A DNA stretch of 64,000 bases from Ptiloglossa arizonensis (taxonomy: Eukaryota; Arthropoda; Insecta; Hymenoptera; Colletidae): contig NW_027478769.1 in the NCBI RefSeq assembly GCF_051014685.1, forward strand, positions 186,001 through 250,000. Direction: 5' to 3'. Below the pieces are notes generated by a model, which saw nothing but the letters and a program-made list of their open reading frames with translations, made no database searches and had not been told where the DNA came from. Below are positions 50,201 through 61,012 of the stretch, piece by piece. The first letter of the stretch is position 1. Each line of letters begins with the position of its first letter. Position numbers and translations under genes: made by a program.

Positions 50201-51295
50201 TAACCCAAAAATTCCTGTTGCATCTGAAAGTAGAAGCTCGCCGGATTACAATGGTATGTGTATTTTTTCCCTAGCCCATGCTGGTTAAGCGTTTGGAGCA
50301 GCAGAATTGCGAAAAATTTGTTGCCTTCGCAACCATTTCTTGGCTTCAAACTCCCATATCTCGCGAACGGATTGACCTAAGCCAAAAATTCCTGTTGCGT
50401 GTGAAAGTGGAAACTCGCCCGATTACAACGGTATGTGTATTTTTTCCCTAGGCCATTCTGGTTAAGCGTTTGGAGCAGCAGAATTGCGAAAAATTTGTTG
50501 TCTTCTCAACCATTTCTTAGCTTCAAACTCCCATATCTCGCGAACGGATTGAGCTAACCCAAAAATTCCTATTGCATCTGAAAGTAGAACCTCGCCCGAT
50601 TACAACGGTATCTTTATTTTTTCCTAGGCCATTCTGATTAAGCGTTTGGAGCATTAGAATTGCGAAAAATTTTTTGCCTTTTCAACCATTTCTTGGCTTC
50701 AAACTCCCATATCTCGCGAACGGATTGACCTAACCCAAAAATTCCTATTGCATCTGAAAGTAGAAACTCGCCCGATTACAGCGGTACGTGTATTTTTTCC
50801 CTAAGCCATACTGGTTAAGCGTTTGGAGCAGCAGAATTGCGAAAAATTTTTTGCCTTCTCAACCATTTCTTGTCTTCAAACTCCCATATCTCGCGAACGG
50901 TTTGACCTAACCCAAAAATTCCTGTTGCATCTGAAAGTAGAAGCTCGCCGGATTACAATGGTATGTGTATTTTTTCCCTAGCCCATGCTGGTTAAGCGTT
51001 TGGAGCAGCAGAATTGCGAAAAATTTGTTGCCTTCTCAACCATTTCTTGGCTTCAAACTCCCATATCTCGCGAACGGATTGACCTAAGCCAAAAATTCCT
51101 GTTGCGTGTGAAAGTGGAAACTCGCCCGATTACAACGGTATGTGTATTTTTTCCCTAGGCCATTCTGGTTAAGCGTTTGGAGCAGCAGAATTGCGAAAAA
51201 TTTGTTGTCTTCTCAACCATTTCTTAGCTTCAAACTCCCATATCTCGCGAACGGATTGACCTAACCCAAAAATTCCTAATGCATCTGAAACCAGA
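35215..51295 (+). repeat. Family A block 5 (about 91 monomers, the longest)
   Basis: This is the longest run of a single family in the window. Its left part (to about 41,100) is rich in local duplications of three, eight and ten monomers. From about 41,190 to 46,390 it copies 23,500-28,700. From about 47,715 it copies 4,190 onward. It contains three successive copies of the start of the 10-monomer unit, at 43,133, 44,904 and 46,675. Confidence 0.92.
43133..48445 (+). repeat. 10-monomer higher-order repeat (1,771 bp), group in unit 4
   Basis: The unit begins at 43,133, 44,904 and 46,675, exactly 1,771 bp apart. The first two copies are the counterparts of 25,442 and 27,213. The third shares monomers 1-4 and then drifts; from about 47,715 the array follows the 4,190-8,055 segment instead. 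Three starts here against two in units 1 and 3 suggest one extra unit was added by unequal exchange. Confidence 0.82.
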
Positions 51296-51580
51296 AACTC
51301 GCCCGATTACAACGGTATGTGTAATTTTGCCCTGGGCCATAGTAGTTATTGGTTTCGAGCATCAGACTTGCGAAAATTTTGATGGTTTCTAAAGCGTTCC
51401 TTTACTTCAAACTCCCATATCTCGCGAACGGATTGACGAGCTCGAGAAATTTCGGTTGCATCTGAAAGTAGAAACTCGCCCGATTACAACGGCATGTGTA
51501 TTTTTCCCCTATGCCATTGTAGTTTTGGTTTCGAGTATCAGACATGCGTAAATTTTGATAGTTTCTCAATCATTCCTTAA
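47715..51580 (+). repeat. 3.9-kb segmental copy of 4,190-8,055
   Basis: The offset from unit 1 is a constant 43,524 bp; the same segment also lies at 17,466 onward in unit 2. It starts at GACCAAACCC with GCTGCTTCTGGAAGTAG and runs through the TTTGTAGCAGCAG, CCATAGCGCACTC and AGGCCTTTCTGG monomers into the B transition. The monomer before it matches another part of the array, so the left edge is a rearrangement junction. Confidence 0.85.
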
Positions 51581-51590
51581 CTTCAAACTC
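51295..51590 (+). repeat. Family B mini-block 5 (under 2 monomers)
   Basis: The transition monomer (CTAATGCATCTGAAACCAG) and the next B monomer are present. The sequence then switches back to A inside CTTCAAACTCCCATATCTCG at about 51,584-51,613, giving GGATTGACCAAACCC. At the equivalent place near 54,236 the B block continues. The short length comes from truncation by the 2,653-bp tandem duplication. Confidence 0.9.
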
Positions 51591-53950
51591 CCATATCTCG
51601 CGAACGGATTGACCAAACCCAAAAATTCCTGCTGCGCCAGAATGTAAAAACTCCCCCGATTACAACAGTATGTGTATTTTTTCCCTAGGCCATTCTGGTT
51701 AAGCGTTTGGAGCAGCAGAAGTGCGAAAACTTTGTTCTCTTCTTAACCATTTCTTAGCTTCAAACTCCCATATCTCGCGAACGGATTGACCTAACCCAAA
51801 AATTCCTATTGCATCTGAAAGTAGAAACTCGCTCGATTACAGCGGTACGTGTATTTTTTCCCTAGGCCTTTCTGGTTAAGAGTTTGGAGCAGCAGAATTG
51901 CGAAAAATTTTTTGACTTCTCGACAATTTCTTGGTTTCAAACTCCCATATCTCGCGAACGGACTGACATAACCCAAAAATTCCTGTTGCTTCTGAAAGTA
52001 GAAACTCGCCCGATTACAGCGGTACGTGTATTTTTTCCCGAGGCCATTCTGGTTAAGCGTTTGGAGCAGCAGAATTGCGAAAAATTTTTTGCCTTCTCAA
52101 CCATTTCTTGTCTTCAAACTCCCATATCTCGCGAACGGATTGACCTAACCCAAAAATTCCTCTTGCATCTGAAAGTAGAAGCTCGCCCGATTACAACGGT
52201 ATGTGTATTTTCTCCCTAGCCCATGCTGGTTAAGTGTTTGGAGCAGCAGAATTGCGAAAAATTTGTTGCCTTCTCAACCATTTCTTAGCTTCAAAGTCCC
52301 ATATCTCGCGAACGGATTGACCAAACCCAAAAATTCCTGCTGCGTCTGAAAGTAGAAACTCGCCCGATTACAGCGGTATGTGTATTTTTTCCCTAGGCCA
52401 TTCTGGTTAAGCGTTTGGAGCAGCAGAATTGCGAAAAATTTTTTGCCTTCTCAACCATTTCTTGGCTTCAAACTCCCATATCTCGCGAACGGATTGTCCT
52501 AACCGAAAAATTCCTATTGCATCTGAAAGTAGAAACTCGCCCGATTACAGCGGTATGTGTATTTCTTCCCTAGGCCATTCTGGTTAAGCGTTTGGAGCAG
52601 CAGAAGTGCGAAAACTTTGTTCTCTTCTTAACCATTTCTTAGCTTCAAACTCCCATATCTCGCGAACGGATTGACCTAACCCAAAAATTCCTGTTGCGTG
52701 TGAAAGTGGAAACTCGCCCGATTACAACGGTATGTGTATTTTTTCCCTAGCGCACTCTGGTTAAGCGTTTGGAGCAGCAGAATTGCGGAAAATTTGTTGC
52801 CTTCTCAACCATTTCTTGGCTTCAAACTCCCATATCTCGCGAACGGATTGACCTAACCCAAAAATTCCTGTTGCATCTGAAAGTAGAAGCTCGCCGGATT
52901 ACAATGGTATGTGTATTTTTTCCCTAGCCCATGCTGGTTAAGCGTTTGGAGCAGCAGAATTGCGAAAAATTTGTTGCCTTCGCAACCATTTCTTGGCTTC
53001 AAACTCCCATATCTCGCGAACGGATTGACCTAAGCCAAAAATTCCTGTTGCGTGTGAAAGTGGAAACTCGCCCGATTACAACGGTATGTGTATTTTTTCC
53101 CTAGGCCATTCTGGTTAAGCGTTTGGAGCAGCAGAATTGCGAAAAATTTGTTGTCTTCTCAACCATTTCTTAGCTTCAAACTCCCATATCTCGCGAACGG
53201 ATTGAGCTAACCCAAAAATTCCTATTGCATCTGAAAGTAGAACCTCGCCCGATTACAACGGTATCTTTATTTTTTCCTAGGCCATTCTGATTAAGCGTTT
53301 GGAGCATTAGAATTGCGAAAAATTTTTTGCCTTTTCAACCATTTCTTGGCTTCAAACTCCCATATCTCGCGAACGGATTGACCTAACCCAAAAATTCCTA
53401 TTGCATCTGAAAGTAGAAACTCGCCCGATTACAGCGGTACGTGTATTTTTTCCCTAAGCCATACTGGTTAAGCGTTTGGAGCAGCAGAATTGCGAAAAAT
53501 TTTTTGCCTTCTCAACCATTTCTTGTCTTCAAACTCCCATATCTCGCGAACGGTTTGACCTAACCCAAAAATTCCTGTTGCATCTGAAAGTAGAAGCTCG
53601 CCGGATTACAATGGTATGTGTATTTTTTCCCTAGCCCATGCTGGTTAAGCGTTTGGAGCAGCAGAATTGCGAAAAATTTGTTGCCTTCTCAACCATTTCT
53701 TGGCTTCAAACTCCCATATCTCGCGAACGGATTGACCTAAGCCAAAAATTCCTGTTGCGTGTGAAAGTGGAAACTCGCCCGATTACAACGGTATGTGTAT
53801 TTTTTCCCTAGGCCATTCTGGTTAAGCGTTTGGAGCAGCAGAATTGCGAAAAATTTGTTGTCTTCTCAACCATTTCTTAGCTTCAAACTCCCATATCTCG
53901 CGAACGGATTGACCTAACCCAAAAATTCCTAATGCATCTGAAACCAGAAA
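51590..53950 (+). repeat. Family A block 6 (about 13 monomers)
   Basis: This is the family A part of the second copy of the 2,653-bp duplication. Monomer order matches 48,950-51,290, including the variants AGAATGTAAAAACTCCCC, TTTCTGGTTAAGAGTTTGG, CCCGAGGCC and ACGGTATCTTTATTTT. Confidence 0.92.
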
Positions 53951-56800
53951 CTCGCCCGATTACAACGGTATGTGTAATTTTGCCCTGGGCCATAGTAGTT
54001 ATTGGTTTCGAGCATCAGACTTGCGAAAATTTTGATGGTTTCTAAAGCGTTCCTTTACTTCAAACTCCCATATCTCGCGAACGGATTGACGAGCTCGAGA
54101 AATTTCGGTTGCATCTGAAAGTAGAAACTCGCCCGATTACAACGGCATGTGTATTTTTCCCCTATGCCATTGTAGTTTTGGTTTCGAGTATCAGACATGC
54201 GTAAATTTTGATAGTTTCTCAATCATTCCTTAACTTCAAACTCCCATGTCACGCTTACGGAATGACGAACTCCAGAAATTCCTATTGCATCTGAAAGCAG
54301 AAACTCGCCCGATTTCAACGGTATGTGTACGTTTCCCCTAGGCCATTCCAGTTATTGGTTTCGAGTATCAAATCAGCGAAAATTTTGGTGGTTTCTCAAC
54401 CATTCCTTAACTTCGAACTCCCATATCTCGCGAACGGAATGACGAACGCGAGAAATTCCAGTTGCATCTGAAAGTAGAAACTCGCCCGATTACAATGGTG
54501 TGTGTATTTTTGCCCTAGGCCTTTGTAGTTATTGGTTTCTGGTATCAGGATCGCGTAAATTTTGATGGTTTCTCAACCATTCCTTAATTCAAACTCCCAT
54601 ATCTCGCGAACGGATTGACGAACACGAGAAACTCCTATTGCATCTGAAAGCAGAAACTCGCCCGATTTCAAGGGTATGTGTACTTTTCCCCTAGGCCATT
54701 CCAGTTATTGGTTTCGAGTATCAGATCAGCGAAAATTTTGATGGTTTCTCAACCATTCCTTAACTTCAAACTCCCATATCTCGCGAACGGATTGACGAAC
54801 TCGAGACATTCCTGTTGCATCTGAAAGCAGAAACTCGCCCGATTTCAACGGTATGTGAACGTTTCCCCTAGGCCATTCCAGTTATTGGTTTCGTGTATCA
54901 AATCAGCGAAAATTTTGGTGGTTTCTCAACCATTCCTTAACTTCGAACTCCCATATCTCGCGAACGGAATGACGAACGCGAGAAGTTCCAGTTGCATCTG
55001 AAAGTAGAAATTCGCCCGATTACAATGGTGTGTGTATTTTTGCCCTAGGCCTTTGTAGTTATTGGTTTCTGGTATCAGGATCGCGTAAATTTTGATGGTT
55101 TCTCATTCATTCCTTAATTCAAACTCCCATATCTCGCGAACGGATTGACGAACACGAGAGACTCCTATTGCATCTGAAAGCAGAAACTGGCCCGATTTCA
55201 AGGGTATGTGTACTTTTCCCCTAGGCCATTCCAGTTATTGGTTTCGAGTATCAGATCAGCGAAAATTCTGATGGTTTCTCAACCATTCCTTAACTTCAAA
55301 CTCCCATATCTCGCGAACGGATTAACGAACTCGAGAAATTCCTGTTGCATCTGAAAGTAGAAACTCGCCCGATTTCAACGGTGTGTGTACTTTTCCCCTA
55401 GGCCATAGTAGTTATTGGTTTCGAGTATCAGACTTGCGAAAATTTTGATGGTCTCTCAACTATTCCTTAACTTCAAACTCCCATATCTCGCGAACGGATT
55501 GACGAACTCGAGAAATTCCTGTTGCATCTGAAAGTAGAAACTCGCCCCATTACAATGGTGTGTGTACTTTTCCCCTAGGCTATTCCAGTTATTGATTTCG
55601 AGTATCAGACCAGCGAAATTTTTTATGGTTACTCAACCATTCCTTAACTTCAAACTCCCATATCTTGCGAACGGATTGACGAACTCGAGAAATTCCTATT
55701 GCATCTAAAAGCAGAAACTCGCCCGATTGCAACGGTATGTGTATTTTTGCCCTAGGCCATAGTAGTTATTGGTTTCGAGTATCAGACTTGCGAAAATTTT
55801 GATGGTTTCTCATCCATTCCTTATCTTCAAACTCCCATATCTCGCGAACGGATTGACGAACACGAGAAATTCCTATTGCATCTGAAAGCAGAAACTCGCC
55901 CGATTTCAACGGTATGTGTACTTTTCCACTAGGCCATTCCAGTTATTGGTTTCGAGTATCAGATCAGCGAAAATTTTTGTGGTTTCTCAACCATCCTTAA
56001 CTTCAAACTCCCATATCTCGCGAACGAATGGACGAACTCGAGAAATTCCTGCTGCATCTGAAAGCAGGATCTCGCCCAATTACAACGGTATGTGTATTTT
56101 TCCCCTAGGCCATAGTAGTTATTGGTTTCGAGTATCAGACTTGCGAAAATTTTGATTGTTTCTCATCCATTCCTTATCTTCAAACTCCCATATCTCGCAA
56201 ACGGATTGACGAACTCGAGAAATTCCTGTTGCATCTGAAAGTAGAAACTCGCCCGATTACAATGGTATGTGTATTTTTCCCCTAGGCCTTTGTAGTTATT
56301 GGTTTCGGGAATCAGACTTGCGAAAATTTTGATGGTTTCTCAACCATTCCTTAAATGCAAACTCCCATATCTCGCGAACGAATGGACGAACTCGAGAAAT
56401 TCCTGCTGCATCTGAAAGCAGGATCTCGCCCAATTACAACGGTATGTGTATTTTTCCCCTAGGCCATAGTAGTTATTGGTTTCGTGTATCAGTCTTGCGA
56501 AAATTTTGATTGTTTCTCAAACATTCCTTAACTTCAAACTCCCATATCTTGCGAACGGATTGACGAACTCGAGAAATTCCTATTGCATCTGAAAGCAGAA
56601 ACTCGCCCGATTACAACGGTACGTGTATTTTTGCCCTAGGCCATAGTAGTTATTGGTTTCGAGTATCAGACTTGCGAAAATTTTGATTGTTTCTCAACCA
56701 TTCCTTAATTTCAAACTCCCATATCTCGCGAACGGATTGACGAACTCGAGAAATTCCTGCTGCATCTGAAAGTAGAAACTCGCCCGATTACAACGGTATG
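53950..56800 (+). repeat. Family B block 6 (about 16 monomers)
   Basis: It corresponds to B block 1 of unit 1 with two changes: a three-monomer (530-bp) duplication, visible as GAACGCGAGAA at 54,443 and 54,973, and a chimeric rearrangement near 56,373-56,490 that leaves it two monomers shorter downstream. It includes the damaged core GTCACGCTTACGG at about 54,248. It returns to A at about 56,765-56,815. Confidence 0.92.
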
Positions 56801-58890
56801 TGTATTTTTTCCCTAAGCCATACTGGTTAAGCGTTTGGAGCATTAGAATTGCGAAAAATTGTTTGCCTTCTCAACCATTTCTTGGCTTCAAACTCCCATA
56901 TCTCGCGAACGGATTGACGTAACCCAAAAATTCCTATTGCATCTGAAAGTAGAAACTCGCCCGATTACAGCGGTACGTGTTTTTTTCCCTAGGCCATTCT
57001 GGTTAAGCGTTTGGAGCAGCAGAATTGCGAAAAATTTTTTGCCTTCTCAACCATTTCTTGGCTTCAAACTCCCATATCTCGCGAACGGATTGTCCTAACC
57101 GAAAAATTCCTATTGCATCTGAAAGTAGAAACTCGCCCGATTACAGCGGTACGTGTATTTTTTCCCTAGGCCATACTGGTTAAGCGTTTGGAGCAGCAGA
57201 ATTGCGAAAAATTTGTTGTCTTCTCAACCATTTCTTAGCTTCAAACTCCCATATCTCGCGAACGTATTGACCTAACCCAAAAATTGCTGTTACATCTGAA
57301 AGTAGAAACTCGCCCGATTACAACGGTATGTGTATTTTTTCCCTAGGCCATTCTGGTTAAGTGTTTGGAGCAGCAGAATTGCGAAAAATGTTTTGGCTTC
57401 TCAACAATTTCTTGGTTTCAAACTCCCATATCTCGCGAACGGACTGACCTAACCCAAAAATTCCTGTTGCGTCTGAAAGTAGAAACTCGCCCGATTACAA
57501 CGGTATGTGTATTTTTTCCCTAGGCCATTCTGGTTAAGCGTTTGGAGCATTAGAATTGCGAAAAATTTTTTGCCTTCTCAACCATTTCTTGGCTTCAAAC
57601 TTCCATATCTCGCGAACGGATTGACGTAACCCAAAAATTCCTATTGCATCTGAAAGTAGAAACTCGCCCGATAACAGCGGTACGTGTTTTTTTTTCCCTA
57701 GGCCATTCTGGTTAAGCGTTTGGAACAGCAGAATTGCGAAAAATTTTTTGCCTTCTCAACCATTTCTTGGCTTCAAACTCCCATATCTCGCGAACGGATT
57801 GTCCTAACCGAAAAATTCCTATTGCATCTGAAACTAGAAACTCGCCCGATTACAGCGGTACGTGTATTTTTTCCCTAGGCCATACTGGTTAAGCGTTTGG
57901 AGCAGCAGAATTGCGAAAAATTTGTTGTCTTCTCAAACATTTCTTAGCTTCAAACTCCCATATCTCGCGAACGGACTGACCAAACCCAAAAATTCCGGCT
58001 GCGTCTGAAAATAGAAACTCGCCCGATTACAACGGTATGCGTATTTTTTCCCTAGGCCATTCTGGTTAAGCGTTTGGAGCAGCAGAAGTGCGAAAAATTT
58101 GTTGTCTTCTCAACCATTTCTTAGCTTCAAACTCCCATATCTCGCGAACGGATTGACCTAACCCAAAAATTGCTGTTACATCTGAAAGTAGAAACTCGCC
58201 CGATTACAACGGTATGTGTATTTTTTCCCTGGGCCATTCCGGTTAAGCGTTTGGAGCAGCAGAATTGCGAAAAATGTTTTGCCTTCTCAACAATTTCTTG
58301 GTTTCAAACTCCCATATCTCGCGAACGGACTGACCTAACCCAAAAATTCCTGTTGCGTCTGAAAGTAGAAACTCGACCGATTACAACGGTATGTGTATTT
58401 TTTCCTAGGCCATTCTGATTAAGCGTTTGGAGCATTAGAATTGCGATAAATTTTTTGCCTTCTCAACCATTTCTTGGCTTCAAACTCCCATATCTCGCGA
58501 ACGGATTGACCTAACCCAAAAATTCCTATTGCATCTGAAAGTAGAAACTCGCCCGATTACAGTGGAACGTGTATTTTTTCCCTAAGCCATACTGGTTAAG
58601 CGTTTGGAGCAGCAGAATTGCGAAAAATTTGTTGTCTTCTCAACCATTTCTTAGCTTCAAACTCCCATATCTCGCGAACGGTTTGACCTAACCCAAAAAT
58701 TGCTGCTACGTCTGAAAGTAGAAACTCGCCCGATTACAACGGTATGTGTATTTTTTCCCTGGGCCATTCCGGTTAAGCGTTTGGAGCAGCAGAATTGCGA
58801 AAAATGTTTTGCCTTCTCAACAATTTCTTGGTTTCAAACTCCCATATCTCGCGAACGGACTGACCTACCCCAAAAATTCCTATTGCATCT
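56800..58890 (+). repeat. Family A block 7 (about 12 monomers)
   Basis: The first part copies 10,450-11,290 of unit 1, including the T-run variant at about 56,979. Later monomers, from about 57,985, match those at 31,795-32,700 and the two 12-monomer units that follow. Confidence 0.9.
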
Positions 58891-61012
58891 GAAAGCAGAA
58901 ACTCGCCCGATTTCAACGGTATGTGTACGTTTCCCCTAGGCCATTCCAGTTATTGGTTTCGAGTATCAAATCAGCGAAAATTTTGATTGTTTCTCAACCA
59001 TTCCTTAACTTCAAACTCCCATATCTTGCGAACGGATTGACGAACTCGAGAAGTTCCTATTGCATCTGAAAGTAGAAACTCGCCCGATTACAACGGTATG
59101 TGTATTTTTGCCCTAGGCAATAGTAGTTATTGGTTTCGTGTATCAGACTTGCGAAAATTTTGATTGTTTCTCAAACATTCCTTAACTTCAAACTCCCATA
59201 TCTTGCGAACGGATTGACGAACTCGAGAAATTCCTATTGCATCTGAAAGCAGAAACTCGCCCGATTACAACGGTACGTGTATTTTTGCCCTAGGCCATAG
59301 TAGTTATTGGTTTCGAGTATCAGACTTGCGAAAATTTTGATTGTTTCTCAACCATTCCTTAATTTCAAACTCCCATATCTCGCGAACGGATTGACGAACT
59401 CGAGAAACTCCTGCTGCATCTGAAAGTAGAAACTCGCCCGATTACAACGGTATGTGTATTTTTTCCCTACGCCATACTGGTTAAGCGTTTGGAGCATTAG
59501 AATTGCGAAAAATTTGTTGCCTTCTCAACCATTTCTTGGCTTCAAACTCCCATATCTCGCGAACGGATTGACGTAACCCAAAAATTCCTATTGCATCTGA
59601 AAGTCGAAACTCGCCCGATTACAGCGGTACGTGTATTTTTTCCCTAGGCCATACTGGTTAAGCGTTTGGAGCAGCAGAATTGCGAAAAATTTGTTGTCTT
59701 CTCAACCATTTCTTAGCTTCAAACTCCCATATCTCGCGAACGGATTGACCTAACCCAAAAATTGCTGTTACATCTGAAAGTAGAAACTCGCCCGATTACA
59801 ACGGTATGTGTATTTTTTCCCTAGGCCATTCTGGTTAAGTGTTTGGAGCAGCAGAATTGCGAAAAATGTTTTGGCTTCTCAACAATTTCTTGGTTTCAAA
59901 CTCCCATATCTCGCGAACGGACTGACCTAACCCAAAAATTCCTGTTGCGTCTGAAAGTAGAAACTCGCCCGATTACAACGGTATGTGTAATTTTTCCCTA
60001 GGCCATTCTGGTTAAGCGTTCGGAGCATTAGAATTGCGAAAAATTTTTTGCCTTCTCAACCATTTCTTGGCTCCAAACTTCCATATCTCGCGAACGGATT
60101 GACCAAACCCAAAAATTCCTCCTGCGTCTGAAAATAGAAACTCGCCCGATTACAACGGTATGCGTATTTTTTCCCTAGGCCATTCTGGTTAAGCGTTTGG
60201 AGCAGCAGAAGTGCGAAAAATTTGTTGTCTTCTCAACCATTTCTTAGCTTCAAACTCCCATATCTCGCGAACGGATTGACCTAACCCAAAAATTGCTGTT
60301 ACATCTGAAAGTAGAAACTCGCCCGATTACAACGGTATGTGTATTTTTTCCCTGGGCCATTCCGGTTAAGCGTTTGGAGCAGCAGAATTGCGAAAAATGT
60401 TTTGCCTTCTCAACAATTTCTTGGTTTCAAACTCCCATATCTCGCGAACGGACTGACCTAACCCAAAAATTCCTGTTGCGTCTGAAAGTAGAAACTCGAC
60501 CGATTACAACGGTATGTGTATTTTTTCCTAGGCCATTCTGATTAAGCGTTTGGAGCATTAGAATTGCGATAAATTTTTTGCCTTCTCAACCATTTCTTGG
60601 CTTCAAACTCCCATATCTCGCGAACGGATTGACCTAACCCAAAAATTCCTATTGCATCTGAAAGTAGAAACTCGCCCGATTACAGTGGAACGTGTATTTT
60701 TTCCCTAAGCCATACTGGTTAAGCGTTTGGAGCAGCAGAATTGCGAAAAATTTGTTGTCTTCTCAACCATTTCTTAGCTTCAAACTCCCATATCTCGCGA
60801 ACGGTTTGACCTAACCCAAAAATTGCTGCTACGTCTGAAAGTAGAAACTCGCCCGATTACAACGGTATGTGTATTTTTTCCCTGGGCCATTCCGGTTAAG
60901 CGTTTGGAGCAGCAGAATTGCGAAAAATGTTTTGCCTTCTCAACAATTTCTTGGTTTCAAACTCCCATATCTCGCGAACGGACTGACCTACCCCAAAAAT
61001 TCCTATTGCATC
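58890..61012 (+). repeat. 12-monomer composite unit, copy 1 (3 B + 9 A)
   Basis: Three B monomers (58,890-59,455) followed by nine A monomers form a 2,123-bp unit that repeats directly downstream. The shared landmarks GACGAACTCGAGAAGTTCC, TTTCCCTACGCCATACTGG, GAAAGTCGAAACTCGCCC and GCGTTCGGAGCATTAG appear in the same order in both. Mixing two families in one amplified unit shows that homogenisation acts on blocks larger than either family. Confidence 0.88.

Larger units (their letters stand above)
48961..54266 (+). repeat. 15-monomer tandem duplication (2 x 2,653 bp)
   Basis: The sequence from 48,961 recurs from 51,614 with a constant 2,653-bp shift. The two copies look nearly identical, including rare variants. 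Each has A monomers followed by the A-to-B transition. The join lies in the shared CTTCAAACTCCCATATCTCG core, where the B sequence of copy 1 passes straight into the A start of copy 2. Units 1 and 2 have only one copy, so this is a later event confined to unit 4. Confidence 0.88.
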
